DNA of 64,000 nt from Candidatus Saccharibacteria bacterium oral taxon 488 (GTDB taxonomy: Bacteria > Patescibacteriota > Saccharimonadia > Saccharimonadales > Saccharimonadaceae): NCBI GenBank assembly GCA_013099015.1, contig CP039998.1, forward strand, positions 248,001-312,000, read 5' to 3'. The notes below the pieces were generated by a model. That model was not told the DNA's origin, ran no database searches, and saw only the letters and a program-made list of their open reading frames with translations. Every line of letters begins with the position of its first letter. Position 1 is the first letter of the stretch. Positions 51,933 to 61,068 of this stretch are shown here, piece by piece. Position numbers and translations under genes: made by a program.

Positions 51933-52985
51933 CTAAGGTTTCGACCGAACGCTGTTTCTGGCCTTTTTAATATCTCTTTTTTTGATGCGCAATCCCCACT
52001 GCTGAACAGTGACGTCTAGTGCATAGCCTTCGGGAAATAAGCCTTCAATCGTCCAGCCGTGTCGCTGCAAACAAGCTATCTGCCACGGCTCAGGAATGAG
52101 ATGGACATATAGCTTACGACTATAACCAGCTAATAATTGTGGCAAGTTAGCTACCAGTACTTCGAAAACAGTCTCTGATTTCGCTACCAATGGCATGATT
52201 TTAATCGGCTGGCCTTTCTTTGGAGTTGCGCCGACAACGCCAACGACCTTTCTATCCTGCTCAGCGATAAAAATAAGCTTATATTTCGTATCGACATTTC
52301 GACCCTCACGCCGTCGATAACCAGCAAACAGTGTATCAATCCATGCATTATTAACGCCGTAAAAACTACTGCCCACCTGCGACAAAATCAGCCGTCTCGT
52401 CGCAGCGGTATGCTTTTTCTCGTCAAACGGGACGATTGAAATATCTGACAAGCCAGGAGTTGTGCTCTGACTCAGCGGCTTGTATAGCATACACTCGTCG
52501 ATACCAGGTTTATAATGATCTTGCGCCTTACCAGCCAGATGAAAGCCTTTGCGCAATAGAAACTTGAACGTGGCTTGGTTTTGGGCAGCCACTGTACAGT
52601 AGAGTTGCCGAGCGTAGTGTTTGCGAGCAAAATCCTCAGCATGGCGAAGTAACTTACTGCCAATGCCAAATTTACCGCGATATTCTGGCGCAACGATGAG
52701 CGGACTAATTTTAACTGTCCCCTGCTTCTTGACAACTAGATGAATCATTCCAGCAGGATGATAATTAACTTCTGCAATAAACATGTATTGCCCGAGTGAA
52801 AACTGCCCGACAGAATCGATGTTATTATTGATATGCGTAGTAAAAATCCGCTGTGCATGAGCTTGATGATCGCCATCGTAAAATGGTTCAAGCGCTTCTG
52901 TCATCAGGCGAAAAACGAAATCAAAATCGCCTGTTTTAGCCTTACGGATAGCCACAGCGGCTAACGATTTCTTACATCGGTGCAT
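51933..52985 (-). CDS. Tandem GNAT acetyltransferase-like protein
   Basis: A 350-residue protein with one clear GNAT domain (about residues 15-170; the acetyl-CoA loop is APEYRGKFGIGSKLLRHAE) and a second, weaker one (about 185-335). The second lacks a clear R/Q-x-x-G-x-G/A loop and may be non-catalytic. Substrate unknown. It is preceded by a TATAAG box. The C-terminus is basic. Confidence 0.75.
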   Translation of the reverse strand: MHRCKKSLAAVAIRKAKTGDFDFVFRLMTEALEPFYDGDHQAHAQRIFTTHINNNIDSVGQFSLGQYMFIAEVNYHPAGMIHLVVKKQGTVKISPLIVAPEYRGKFGIGSKLLRHAEDFARKHYARQLYCTVAAQNQATFKFLLRKGFHLAGKAQDHYKPGIDECMLYKPLSQSTTPGLSDISIVPFDEKKHTAATRRLILSQVGSSFYGVNNAWIDTLFAGYRRREGRNVDTKYKLIFIAEQDRKVVGVVGATPKKGQPIKIMPLVAKSETVFEVLVANLPQLLAGYSRKLYVHLIPEPWQIACLQRHGWTIEGLFPEGYALDVTVQQWGLRIKKRDIKKARNSVRSKP

Positions 52986-53181
52986 GAGCTTATTGTCTTA
53001 TACCCTATACAATAATACAAGTTATCTATCGCTATACATGCGTAATTTATGGCTATAGCTGTCAAATTGGTACAAGTACAGACCGTAACCACTACTAAGG
53101 CGCGAGACATTCCGCCTTGCGCCGTAAAAGCCGCCCATTGCTTTTGGGTGGTTTATGCTTCTGTTTTGGTGTTGGGGTGTC

Positions 53182-53769
53182 TTATGTTTTTGCTAGATAA
53201 TCTCTCAGCATTACAAATCCATCAACCGCCTCAATCGCCGCCAAATATTCTTGCCACTCCTCATCATTCAGCTCTGCCAAGCTGCGGCCAGGAAAGCTCG
53301 AGTGTCCATAAATATATAGCAATTCCGTCCAGCCATGTAATTTATCGCCACGTGGCTCGTCAATGATAAATCCCTCTTCATCGGCTACGAAAATGTGGTC
53401 TTTCTCACCGTCAAAATAGCCAACCGCAAAAGAAAATATAGCCCTACAATCAGTTTCACCTTGCATTAATTTGATGATGCCGGGATAGCTAAAACTATCC
53501 AGTAGCAATTTAACAAACGGCCCCGGAAAACCTTTCAAAGCCGGGATGAAAAAACCGCGATCATCAACGATCAGGCGCTTGTTTGGAAAAGCTTTTTTAG
53601 CTTGCGCCAGTTTATCCTTGGCAATTGTTTGAATATCCAGCCCCCGCCCTTCGTCAAAATCGTAATCAAGTTGCTGCAGGTCAATGCCAAGCGGCTGGAG
53701 CAATTCCTGAAGGCTAGTGAACTTGCGCTGATTAGAGGTGATGAAGTAAATCGTTTTACTTTTTGTCAT
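53182..53769 (-). CDS. Non-canonical purine NTP pyrophosphatase-like (RdgB/HAM1)
   Basis: A 195-residue ITPase-type protein that removes inosine or xanthosine triphosphates. It has FITSNQRKF near the N terminus, VDDRGFFIPALKGFPGPFVK as the central motif and FPGRSLAEL later. Some HAM1 residues around the base-binding loop differ, so specificity is unclear. AAAGGA lies upstream of the ATG. Confidence 0.8.
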   Translation of the reverse strand: MTKSKTIYFITSNQRKFTSLQELLQPLGIDLQQLDYDFDEGRGLDIQTIAKDKLAQAKKAFPNKRLIVDDRGFFIPALKGFPGPFVKLLLDSFSYPGIIKLMQGETDCRAIFSFAVGYFDGEKDHIFVADEEGFIIDEPRGDKLHGWTELLYIYGHSSFPGRSLAELNDEEWQEYLAAIEAVDGFVMLRDYLAKT

Positions 53770-53801
53770 GAATAATCCTTTCTATATCATAACATCAAGA
53801 G

Positions 53802-53825
53802 CGACCAGATGTATTGATCTGGTCG
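53802..53825. repeat. Perfect inverted repeat upstream of the RdgB-like gene
   Basis: CGACCAGAT (53802-53810) and ATCTGGTCG (53817-53825) are perfect 9-bp arms with a 6-nt loop, 32 nt before the ATG at 53769. No T run follows on the minus strand, so an operator or leader hairpin is more likely than a terminator. The rest of the 230-nt gap shows no gene. Confidence 0.5.
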
Positions 53826-53999
53826 TATAAAATGATGGAGTTAATACAAGCAACTTCTCTCAGATCACGAACATCTCCTTGTTGTGAAACAGCGCGCGGA
53901 TGTTGGTTGCGGTTTTATTTTAGCATCTACAATAAGATGCGGGTCTAGATGTGTGATATGCTGATAGATAACACTAGGACGATTGTGTTATTTGATTTA

Positions 54000-54689
54000 T
54001 TACGCGATATCCTGTGTATTATTCTCAACAATATCAACCCAAACTCGACTGATTTCTTCAAATAATTCATCTTTAGTGTTTTCATTAAAGACAGTATAGT
54101 CTGCTGACCATTCTGATAATTGATATTCTGTATCAAGCTGTACCTTTCCCGAAAGATTTCTGACCATTCTGACCATCGCTCCAGAGAGTTCACGTATTAA
54201 AGCCCTATCTGCCATTGTCCGTACACCGCCAATCGTGATAAGTCTGTTGCCTGCTTGTAGGGAGGTATCTACATTGTATCTTAAAATATCTCCCCAAACC
54301 GTTGGAGAAACCATAACGATGGCGCTTCTGCCGAGCCACTCCAGCAATGGACGGTGTTGATTCTTTGTCTCATGCGTTAGCTCAGCTAATTCACCAGAGC
54401 GTAGAGATTTTATATAAGCATCTGATAATTGTGGAATATTTTGGTCGGACGATACGCTCATCCCGTATTCACTTAGTTTATCTGATAATATATCCTTGTA
54501 GTCTTCTGTCCGAGAGTTCTGATCATTTGATATATCAGCAAGTAGTGATCTCCCGATTTGCATAATAGAGTCTGAAAACTCAAAGTGCTCCGATTGCATT
54601 GGCCGAGCAATTTCTGACAACATATTAGCAGCTGTTGTTTTGCCGCTACCAGCAGCACCGCCAAATCCTACAACGTATGCCTCTCTCAT
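54000..54689 (-). CDS. P-loop nucleotide kinase-like protein
   Basis: A 229-residue AAA/nucleoside-kinase-like protein. Walker A is GFGGAAGSGKTTAAN (about residues 8-22), then a helical lid-like part and a late ITIGGVRTMADRALI. It resembles deoxynucleotide monophosphate or dephospho-CoA kinase relatives; the substrate is not known. ATGA overlap with the Ppx/GppA fusion upstream ties the two together. Both are AT-rich. Confidence 0.65.
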   Translation of the reverse strand: MREAYVVGFGGAAGSGKTTAANMLSEIARPMQSEHFEFSDSIMQIGRSLLADISNDQNSRTEDYKDILSDKLSEYGMSVSSDQNIPQLSDAYIKSLRSGELAELTHETKNQHRPLLEWLGRSAIVMVSPTVWGDILRYNVDTSLQAGNRLITIGGVRTMADRALIRELSGAMVRMVRNLSGKVQLDTEYQLSEWSADYTVFNENTKDELFEEISRVWVDIVENNTQDIA

Positions 54690-55936
54690 AAACCAAATTC
54701 AGCGGGCAGGGTTTGCAACATGAACTCTTCTGGCTTTTCGGTAAATATAATCCTTTTTCCTATTGCCTGTGCATAGCCGATTTCAATCAGTGCTGACGCA
54801 CCGACATAGCCGCCAACAGAACAAACAATCAGTGCATCACAATTGTCTATCATGTCTAGATGATATCGCTCTAGCTCAAGTGGAGACATTCCTTCCTCGC
54901 CAGAGAATACAACAAATTCTTCGCCTGGGTTTTTTGGTTCTTCAAACCTTGGACTGAGAATTTCAACTCCACGTTTCGATAACGTCTTCTTAATTTCCAG
55001 AATGTGCGGCAGATGCTTGCGGAAACTGCCAGATAGAACAACTGAACGATACTCTTGCTTAGCGGTACCGTGAATCATATTAGAGTCTGAAGGCACTAGT
55101 TTTTCAACGCCAAACTGCTCAATGACCGCTTGTGCGATTGCCGAGCAGGCTCGTGCGCCATGCATCCACAACGGATCGTCTGACATCAAAGACTCAAGCT
55201 CGTTGATAGATATCTTTGCATACACCTCCTCATTTTTTGCTGCAAAATCGGTTGGAGTAATCATGTTTGGGTGATCTGCATCATCAAATACATCATTAGG
55301 CTTTAAATTATATCCGACCAGCTTCATGTAAGTTAATTCACCACCATTATAGATTGCCACTGGAGTAGTGCTTTCGATGATTGGTAACTTGTTTTTTATA
55401 CTATCAACAACGTCACGCAAACTATGCTGCGAGTGCTTTTCGTTCAAAAATGGAAAATCTTGCAATACAGTGCCAACGCCAATATCTAAGTTATATCGTT
55501 CAACGATATTTCCGCTTTCTTTGATAACTAGTTCCGTCGATCCGCCTCCAATGTTGATTAGCAGCAGTGGCGTGTTCGATATATACTCAGAAGACAAAGC
55601 CTGCTCTAAATAAAACCCCTCAAGTTCATGCTGAACGACGGTAAAGCATAAACCAGTTTGCTCAAAGAAGTCGTCCGCTAGACGTCGATAGGCTGGCATA
55701 CTTAGTTTGCGAAAGACAGCGGTTGCAAAAACCTTGATTCTATCAGCTTCATATTTATCTTTAACTGAGTTGACATAGTCAATTAATTCTTTCTTGAGAT
55801 TCTCTGATAGGCCGGCGTCGGGAGAAATTTCTTTTTTAAACGGTAGACTTTTCGTTTCTTGGAGCTTTACGGCTTTCTCTTCGACAGCGTACACTTTGAT
55901 AGTTGACGATCCGATATCAATGTAGATAGTTTTCAC
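54686..55936 (-). CDS. Ppx/GppA phosphatase domain fused to a deoxyribosyltransferase-like domain
   Basis: A 416-residue two-domain protein. The N-terminal part (about residues 1-295) is an ASKHA-fold Ppx/GppA-like domain with IDIGSSTIKVY and LINIGGGSTELVI. The C-terminal part (about 300-416) resembles nucleoside 2-deoxyribosyltransferases: VVLSGSFRKHLPHI, NCDALIVCSVGGYVGASALIEIGYA and the final GKRIIFTEKPEE. The start is set at GTG 55936, which has AGGAGG upstream (55941-55946); the frame runs on to 55978. The fusion suggests a nucleotide-processing or signalling role. Confidence 0.7.
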   Translation of the reverse strand: MKTIYIDIGSSTIKVYAVEEKAVKLQETKSLPFKKEISPDAGLSENLKKELIDYVNSVKDKYEADRIKVFATAVFRKLSMPAYRRLADDFFEQTGLCFTVVQHELEGFYLEQALSSEYISNTPLLLINIGGGSTELVIKESGNIVERYNLDIGVGTVLQDFPFLNEKHSQHSLRDVVDSIKNKLPIIESTTPVAIYNGGELTYMKLVGYNLKPNDVFDDADHPNMITPTDFAAKNEEVYAKISINELESLMSDDPLWMHGARACSAIAQAVIEQFGVEKLVPSDSNMIHGTAKQEYRSVVLSGSFRKHLPHILEIKKTLSKRGVEILSPRFEEPKNPGEEFVVFSGEEGMSPLELERYHLDMIDNCDALIVCSVGGYVGASALIEIGYAQAIGKRIIFTEKPEEFMLQTLPAEFGL

Positions 55937-56069
55937 TTCCCCTCCTGGTATTAATTTTACTACGCGGTCGGCTATCAAAATAGAAGTCTAGTGTCGTTAT
56001 TGTAACAGATGAGATACAGGGGTGTAAATATACGCTTGCCTTTGCTCGATAGAAAACCTATCGTTACAT

Positions 56070-56375
56070 CTACCTATATTTCCGCGCCGCTATAGCAAAC
56101 CACATAAAGTAATCCTCCAACGATTCGTCCTCCATGCCGGCGAATAGTTCGCGGGCGCGCAGGACTTCGCGGAGTTTTGGCGATTTTTGGCGGGCGAGTT
56201 GCTCGGCGGTGGCGTCCAATAAGTCCAAGCCGCGCTGCCAGGCGCCAGTCATTGCAGCCGTATCGCCGCGGCGCCGGGCGGCAAACGCTCGCCCGACCTC
56301 CGAGCCGATGTTGCCCATTTGCTCAAATATCGTTAGGCTCTGCCACTTTTGCCGATCAAAGACGTGTTCACTCAT
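56070..56375 (-). CDS. Hypothetical helical protein
   Basis: A 101-residue, mostly helical protein (MSEHVFDRQKWQSLTIFEQM ...) without a recognised domain. The start at 56375 overlaps the DUF5674 gene stop by 8 nt, so the two are coupled. The helical pattern suggests a small binding or adaptor protein. Function unknown. Confidence 0.65.
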   Translation of the reverse strand: MSEHVFDRQKWQSLTIFEQMGNIGSEVGRAFAARRRGDTAAMTGAWQRGLDLLDATAEQLARQKSPKLREVLRARELFAGMEDESLEDYFMWFAIAARKYR

Positions 56376-56709
56376 GAACGACTCCGGCGATGATATCGAT
56401 AATTTGCTGCCGCACCGCTGGGTCGAGCACATCGCGCGACGGATTATTTTGCCGCGGACGGATGTTTATCATGCTATCAAACTCGATAAATTCATCAGTA
56501 CCAAACTTGTCCGGATGTAGGTTGATTCCCCATAGATCTGCTTGTTGCGATCCGCGTTCTAGCAAATACGCCTCGCCATCAGCATGCATGTCCATATCAA
56601 TCAACACAATTTTCTTAGCAATATCGACATCCGCTTTGACCATCGTGCCGTACATTCTCTCGGCCATCGGGCGAAGCTCGGCGAGGGTTATTGAATCAAC
56701 AATCTTCAT
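56368..56709 (-). CDS. DUF5674 family protein
   Basis: A 113-residue protein with the family pattern MVKADVDIAKKIVLIDMDMHADGEAYLLERGSQQADLWGINL and FIEFDSMINIRPRQ.NNPSRDV. Function unknown. It is the first gene of a two-gene operon, with TACAAT (56716-56721) 6 nt before the ATG and the hypothetical gene overlapping its end. Confidence 0.75.
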   Translation of the reverse strand: MKIVDSITLAELRPMAERMYGTMVKADVDIAKKIVLIDMDMHADGEAYLLERGSQQADLWGINLHPDKFGTDEFIEFDSMINIRPRQNNPSRDVLDPAVRQQIIDIIAGVVHE

Positions 56710-56818
56710 GATTTAATTGTAGCACAGACGGCTGGTGCTTTAGCGAGATATGCTGACGGCGGAATCTTTATGTAAAGCAGGAGTTGAGAGTCTGTTTGAC
56801 GACTTTAATATGCACAAT

Positions 56819-57394
56819 TTAGGAAGACCTATTCTTGGACCCGTATTTTTCTCTAGCTATTTTAGTATACTTTCTGATAAAATCGCTTTTTGCATCAGTA
56901 TATCCATCTCTGTCATGCTCAAATTCCTTCCAAAGTTTTAGTTTCAATTTCTCGTACTGTTTGGCAATGTCGCCATTCTCAATTAAATAATCCCTAAAGT
57001 AGATCTCATCATTATCCCCCGCAACCCTAATGTGGAGATGAAATACCTTATCCGCGAAGCCCTGTTTGGTATATCCCTTATTCAATGAGATTCGTTTTGC
57101 TTTCTCACTCATGCACAACCAATTATTTTCAACAAGGATATTTTTTACAGGCTCTAATTCTTTTTCCGACGGGACTTCAAGCAATATATCTACTATATTC
57201 TTTGCCTGTATATTTGGGATGGCCGTGCTACCAATGTGAGATATTTGTGTTATGTATTTTTCTGGCACCAATGAGGAGATGGCTTTCACTTCCTCATCAT
57301 ACCAGCGTGCCCATTCTCTATTGTGTTCTACAAGAAATATGGGGAATAATTGCCACAATTCTTCCAAACTCATTTTCTCTAGCTCTCTGTCCAT
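56819..57394 (-). CDS. GrpB family protein (nucleotidyltransferase fold)
   Basis: A 191-residue UPF0157/GrpB protein. The core is ISHIGSTAIPNIQAKNIVDILLEV, with the Gly-Ser pair and two aspartates of the nucleotidyltransferase fold, then FHLHIRVAGDNDEIYFRDYLI. Its function is not known for most members; some act with coenzyme A biosynthesis genes. AGGAGG precedes the ATG, which lies 9 nt after the histidine kinase stop, so it is in the operon of that two-component system. Confidence 0.85.
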   Translation of the reverse strand: MDRELEKMSLEELWQLFPIFLVEHNREWARWYDEEVKAISSLVPEKYITQISHIGSTAIPNIQAKNIVDILLEVPSEKELEPVKNILVENNWLCMSEKAKRISLNKGYTKQGFADKVFHLHIRVAGDNDEIYFRDYLIENGDIAKQYEKLKLKLWKEFEHDRDGYTDAKSDFIRKYTKIAREKYGSKNRSS

Positions 57395-57403
57395 TACATC
57401 CTC

Positions 57404-58789
57404 CTACTCAAACCTCACCACAAACCGCATACCCCGCCCATGCGGCGTGAAGTCATAGTCCAGGCCCTTGGTATCGAGTAGCATTTTCACGGTGTAGAGG
57501 CCAATGCCGCTGCTGTCAGCGTGCTGCTTCGCGCCGTCAGAGCTGCGATAAAACGGATCGAAGACGCGCTGGAGTTGCTGTTTGGTGAGTGGTTTGCAAG
57601 CATTTTCGATAGCCAGCTCATTCTGGTTGCAAGTAATTTTTATCACGCTCCTGGCATCGCCGTGGCGCACTGCATTTGATACCAAATTCGAGATGACGTG
57701 GCGCATCATGTCGCGGTTAGCACGCACGGTCGTTGGGTGTGCGTCAACCGCGAAAGTCATGCCGCGCGTTTTTGCCAGCAACACATAATCTTCAACCACT
57801 TCAGCGACTAGCTTATCAATCCTCAATCGTTTCTCCTGACGCAAAGCTTGCTCGGCAACACTGCCAGAGCGCAAGACATCATTCACCATTGCCGCCAAGC
57901 GGTCAACCTGTGCCACCGATTCCGCCAGGTACTGATCGCGATTTTTATACTCGCCAATGTTCAGCTGCATATTTTCAAGCATGATCCGGAGGGCCGCCAA
58001 CGGCGTTTTCAGCTCATGCGAAGCCGCACGGAGGAAGGCAATCTTCTCTTTCTCGAGCTGCGTGATCCGCTTATTTTCATGCTCCAGCGAGCGAATCGTT
58101 TGCCATAGATTTTGATAGAGTTCATTAATATTTCGCCCCAGCACGCCGATTTCATCACGGCTATTCACTGGGTATCGCGCACCCTTTTCCAGCTGCTGCA
58201 TCGTCGTCGTCACCGCCGCCATCTGGCGAATCGGCCGCGTCACAAAACGGCTATAGATGTACGAAAACACCAGCGCTACCAGCAACGAGCCGAGCATGGT
58301 ATATGGCAATACCTGCAAGGTAGCGAGCTTGGCCTGAGTAACAGGCGCCACGTCGGCCAACAGCTTGACCGCAATCGTTTGGCCTTGGCTATTCGTCACA
58401 CTCCCCTGCCGCAAAATCACCGAGCGCGGATCGACCGTTTGGCCATCAGCGATTTTCACCACGCTGGTATCGACCGATTTACCGCTGTCCGTCACGATGT
58501 TGATCGATTGAAAACCTTGAAAATACTGATCACGCCCGTCAATTGTCAGCGTGATATTAACATTTTTCACCTGAGCAAATTCCTGGCTGATCCGGCGCAT
58601 TTCCTCGGTGGATTTGCCCCGCAGCTTGGTCGTCAGCGCCGTGAGATTATTCGCCGCCTCTCGCTCTTTTTGCTGCAAATAAAATTGCGGCATCAAGGTG
58701 TAGACCAGCACATGCACCAGGATAATTAACGCCGCGAATAGGCCGATTGACACCAAAAAGGTTTTGGGGAATAATTTAAGATTCTTCAT
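57404..58789 (-). CDS. Sensor histidine kinase
   Basis: A 461-residue membrane kinase: TM1 (about residues 10-33), an extracytoplasmic sensor (34-160), TM2 (about 165-185), HAMP, HisKA with the phospho-accepting histidine in RAASHELKTPLAALR (about 265) and an ATPase domain with NLVSNAVRHG and SSGIGLYTVK. It would phosphorylate the response regulator at 58776-59432, which it overlaps by 14 nt. The signal is unknown. Confidence 0.92.
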   Translation of the reverse strand: MKNLKLFPKTFLVSIGLFAALIILVHVLVYTLMPQFYLQQKEREAANNLTALTTKLRGKSTEEMRRISQEFAQVKNVNITLTIDGRDQYFQGFQSINIVTDSGKSVDTSVVKIADGQTVDPRSVILRQGSVTNSQGQTIAVKLLADVAPVTQAKLATLQVLPYTMLGSLLVALVFSYIYSRFVTRPIRQMAAVTTTMQQLEKGARYPVNSRDEIGVLGRNINELYQNLWQTIRSLEHENKRITQLEKEKIAFLRAASHELKTPLAALRIMLENMQLNIGEYKNRDQYLAESVAQVDRLAAMVNDVLRSGSVAEQALRQEKRLRIDKLVAEVVEDYVLLAKTRGMTFAVDAHPTTVRANRDMMRHVISNLVSNAVRHGDARSVIKITCNQNELAIENACKPLTKQQLQRVFDPFYRSSDGAKQHADSSGIGLYTVKMLLDTKGLDYDFTPHGRGMRFVVRFE

Positions 58790-59432
58790 AGCGGTAGCCC
58801 ACCCCCTTCACCGTGATAATGCAATCCAGGTGCAATTTCTTACGCAGATTTTTGATGTAAACGTCGATCACTCGATCAAACGGCACCTCGTCATCACGCC
58901 ACAACTTGTCGATGATAGCTTGCCGGCTCCAGACCATGTTTGGATTATCGACGAGCAGCTTGAGCAGTTGCACTTCCTTGGGTTTGAGATGCGCGTCACT
59001 ACCATCATAAAATCCCTGATAGGCCATAAAATCAACCGAGGCCAGGCCGCGCTGCCACAAGGCTTTTTTGACAGACTGCTGTCGGCGAAGTAGCGCCTTG
59101 ATCCGCTTTTCTAAAATCACCAGCGAGAACGGCTTGCTCATATAGTCATCCGCCAGCTCGTCAAAACTAGCAACTTGCGTCGGCTCGTCGTGCAGCGCCG
59201 TCAGCATCAGCACCGGCACGTCGCTGGTCTGGCGAATTTGGTGCAGCGTCTCGATACCGCTCATCCCTGGCAGCATAATGTCGAGGATAATCACATCTGC
59301 CCCAGCAAATCTCTGCAGCGCTTCCTCACCGCTGGTCGCCGTCAGTACCGTAAAGCCGCGCTGGCGGAGAAACTGCTCAGTGCCAGTGCGTAAGGTGGGC
59401 TCGTCTTCAACAATAAGAATCGTTGATGTCAT
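58776..59432 (-). CDS. OmpR-family response regulator
   Basis: A 218-residue regulator with a receiver (acidic pocket VEDEP, phospho-aspartate in ILDIMLPGMSG, lysine in SKPFS) and a winged helix ending CIITVKGVGYRYEES. The start is ATG 59432, 6 nt after TATACT (59439-59444); the longer frame is not used. Its gene lies upstream of the kinase and GrpB genes. It could bind the 11-nt repeats at 51409-51426. Confidence 0.93.
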   Translation of the reverse strand: MTSTILIVEDEPTLRTGTEQFLRQRGFTVLTATSGEEALQRFAGADVIILDIMLPGMSGIETLHQIRQTSDVPVLMLTALHDEPTQVASFDELADDYMSKPFSLVILEKRIKALLRRQQSVKKALWQRGLASVDFMAYQGFYDGSDAHLKPKEVQLLKLLVDNPNMVWSRQAIIDKLWRDDEVPFDRVIDVYIKNLRKKLHLDCIITVKGVGYRYEES

Positions 59433-59509
59433 ATAAGTAGTATACCGAAAATGCCGCCCGTGGTAAACGAGCGGCATGGGGCGCGTGGTCAGCGTCAAAT
59501 TGGGGCGCG

Positions 59510-59971
59510 TTAGTGGACGCCGACCACTTGCAGGCGCCGGGTGGTGCGACCGAGACCGAGAGAGATGGTTTCGGTGGCGTGGCGGTTGAGGAGGCTTTGT
59601 CCGAGGGGGCTATCGACCGAGATGCGGCCGTCAGACGGATCAGCCTCGAGGCTGTCAACGAGGGTGTAGCGAAAGAGCTGGCCCTGCTGATCGATGAGAT
59701 CAACCACCGAGCCAATGGCGATGCGTAGCCGATCGCGCTTACGCGGCAGCGGCTTGGCGGTCTTGAGCGCAGTGCGTTTCTCGGTGAGCTTACCATGGAC
59801 GTTTTCGAGATTCATGATAATGTCGCTGCGGCGGAGTTTGTCGTCGCGAGATTTGGCGCGGCCGATGTCGCGTAGTTCAGCCGAGAGTGCTTTTTCGCGG
59901 ATTTCGAGTTCGTTGATTTGCTTGTGTAATTCTTTGAAGCCTTTTTTACTGAGATATGTTGTCGTATTCAT
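59510..59971 (-). CDS. GreA/GreB-type transcription elongation factor
   Basis: A 153-residue protein with an N-terminal coiled coil (about residues 1-75), which enters the RNA polymerase channel, and a C-terminal FKBP-like domain (about 85-153, with DSPLGQSLLNRHATETISL). The acidic residues at the tip needed for RNA cleavage are not clearly visible. AAAGGGTAAGG precedes the ATG and the leader holds a hairpin (GGTGAG/CTCACC, 59985-60003). Confidence 0.85.
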   Translation of the reverse strand: MNTTTYLSKKGFKELHKQINELEIREKALSAELRDIGRAKSRDDKLRRSDIIMNLENVHGKLTEKRTALKTAKPLPRKRDRLRIAIGSVVDLIDQQGQLFRYTLVDSLEADPSDGRISVDSPLGQSLLNRHATETISLGLGRTTRRLQVVGVH

Positions 59972-60084
59972 CCTTACCCTTTCTGGTGAGGCTCACCTCA
60001 CCGTAACTTATTACACCATGGCATTCTGAAAATTAGCTGAAAAATTGTAAAAATGTCAAAAAAAGTCACGCCACCAGAGGTAAA

Positions 60085-61068
60085 TTACAGGGTTTTTGGC
60101 AGCGAAATCGTGAACGTTGTCGTGCCTTTGCGGCTGGCGGCGGTGAGTTGGCCGCCGAGGGCGCCGGCTAGTTGCTTGGCGAGACTGAGACCGAGGCCGT
60201 AGCCGCCAGTTCGCTGATCGCTAGAGAAAAATCGCTCAAAAATATGCGGCAAGTCGCGCGCCGCGATTTGGCCATCGTTCGTCAGGCAGACGGTGATGCG
60301 GTGATGGGCAGCCTTGATGTCAACCTGGACACGGGACTTACGCGGGCTGTGGCGCAGAGCGTTGTCGAGGATGATAGCGATCAGTTCGCGGACGATGAGG
60401 CGATGGCTGGTCAGGGTGATGGCCTCGTCGGTGATTAGCGTGGTGCGCGCATCGGCCTTGCGTTCAGTGATCAGCTTTTTGGTGAGGTCGGTGATGTCGA
60501 ATGTCTCAGTCGTGGTTTCTAATTGTCGATTGGCAGACGATAGTTTGAGCAGCGTCTCGGTCAGCTGCGTCAGGCGGTCGGTCTCTTCGAGCGTACTCTG
60601 GAGTGTCTGGCGAAGCGATGCCTTGCTGGCGCGCTGGTCGGACAATGCCAGCTCGGCCTCAGCTTTGATGACGGCCAGTGGCGTGCGCAGCTGATGACTG
60701 GCGTTGGCGGTAAAGCGCGACTGAGCGTCATGTGCTGCCTCAATCGGCTCAAGCGTCCGCCGGGCCAATATATAGGCACAGACGCCGCCGCCGATGAGCA
60801 CGATGAGGTTGAGATAGCCGAGGCTGATCAGCAAATTGGTGGTCGAGATTGACGGGTGGTCGCGGATGATGGTGGTTTCGGTGTTGTTATCAGTTTTATG
60901 ATGCTTACTCCAGTTATTCAGCTGGACGTCGAGCTCGGAGCTGGCAACTTGAAAGATGATGCCGCTAAATAGCAAGCTGACGGTCATCAGAATGAGCAAG
61001 TACCAGCCGGCGAGCTTGAGCGTTGCTGAAAAAATAATTTCACTCGCCAGCCTCCAACTTATACCCAA
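60085..61068 (-). CDS. Sensor histidine kinase
   Basis: A 327-residue kinase: two N-terminal helices (about 15-38 and 80-102) with a short outer loop, HisKA with FTANASHQLRTPLAVIKAEAEL, and an HATPase with DNALRHS and YGLGLSLAKQL. There is no HAMP. The start is uncertain because the frame begins with TTG at 61068, inside the response regulator gene, and no ATG is near. It pairs with the regulator at 61040-61714. Confidence 0.85.
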   Translation of the reverse strand: MGISWRLASEIIFSATLKLAGWYLLILMTVSLLFSGIIFQVASSELDVQLNNWSKHHKTDNNTETTIIRDHPSISTTNLLISLGYLNLIVLIGGGVCAYILARRTLEPIEAAHDAQSRFTANASHQLRTPLAVIKAEAELALSDQRASKASLRQTLQSTLEETDRLTQLTETLLKLSSANRQLETTTETFDITDLTKKLITERKADARTTLITDEAITLTSHRLIVRELIAIILDNALRHSPRKSRVQVDIKAAHHRITVCLTNDGQIAARDLPHIFERFFSSDQRTGGYGLGLSLAKQLAGALGGQLTAASRKGTTTFTISLPKTL

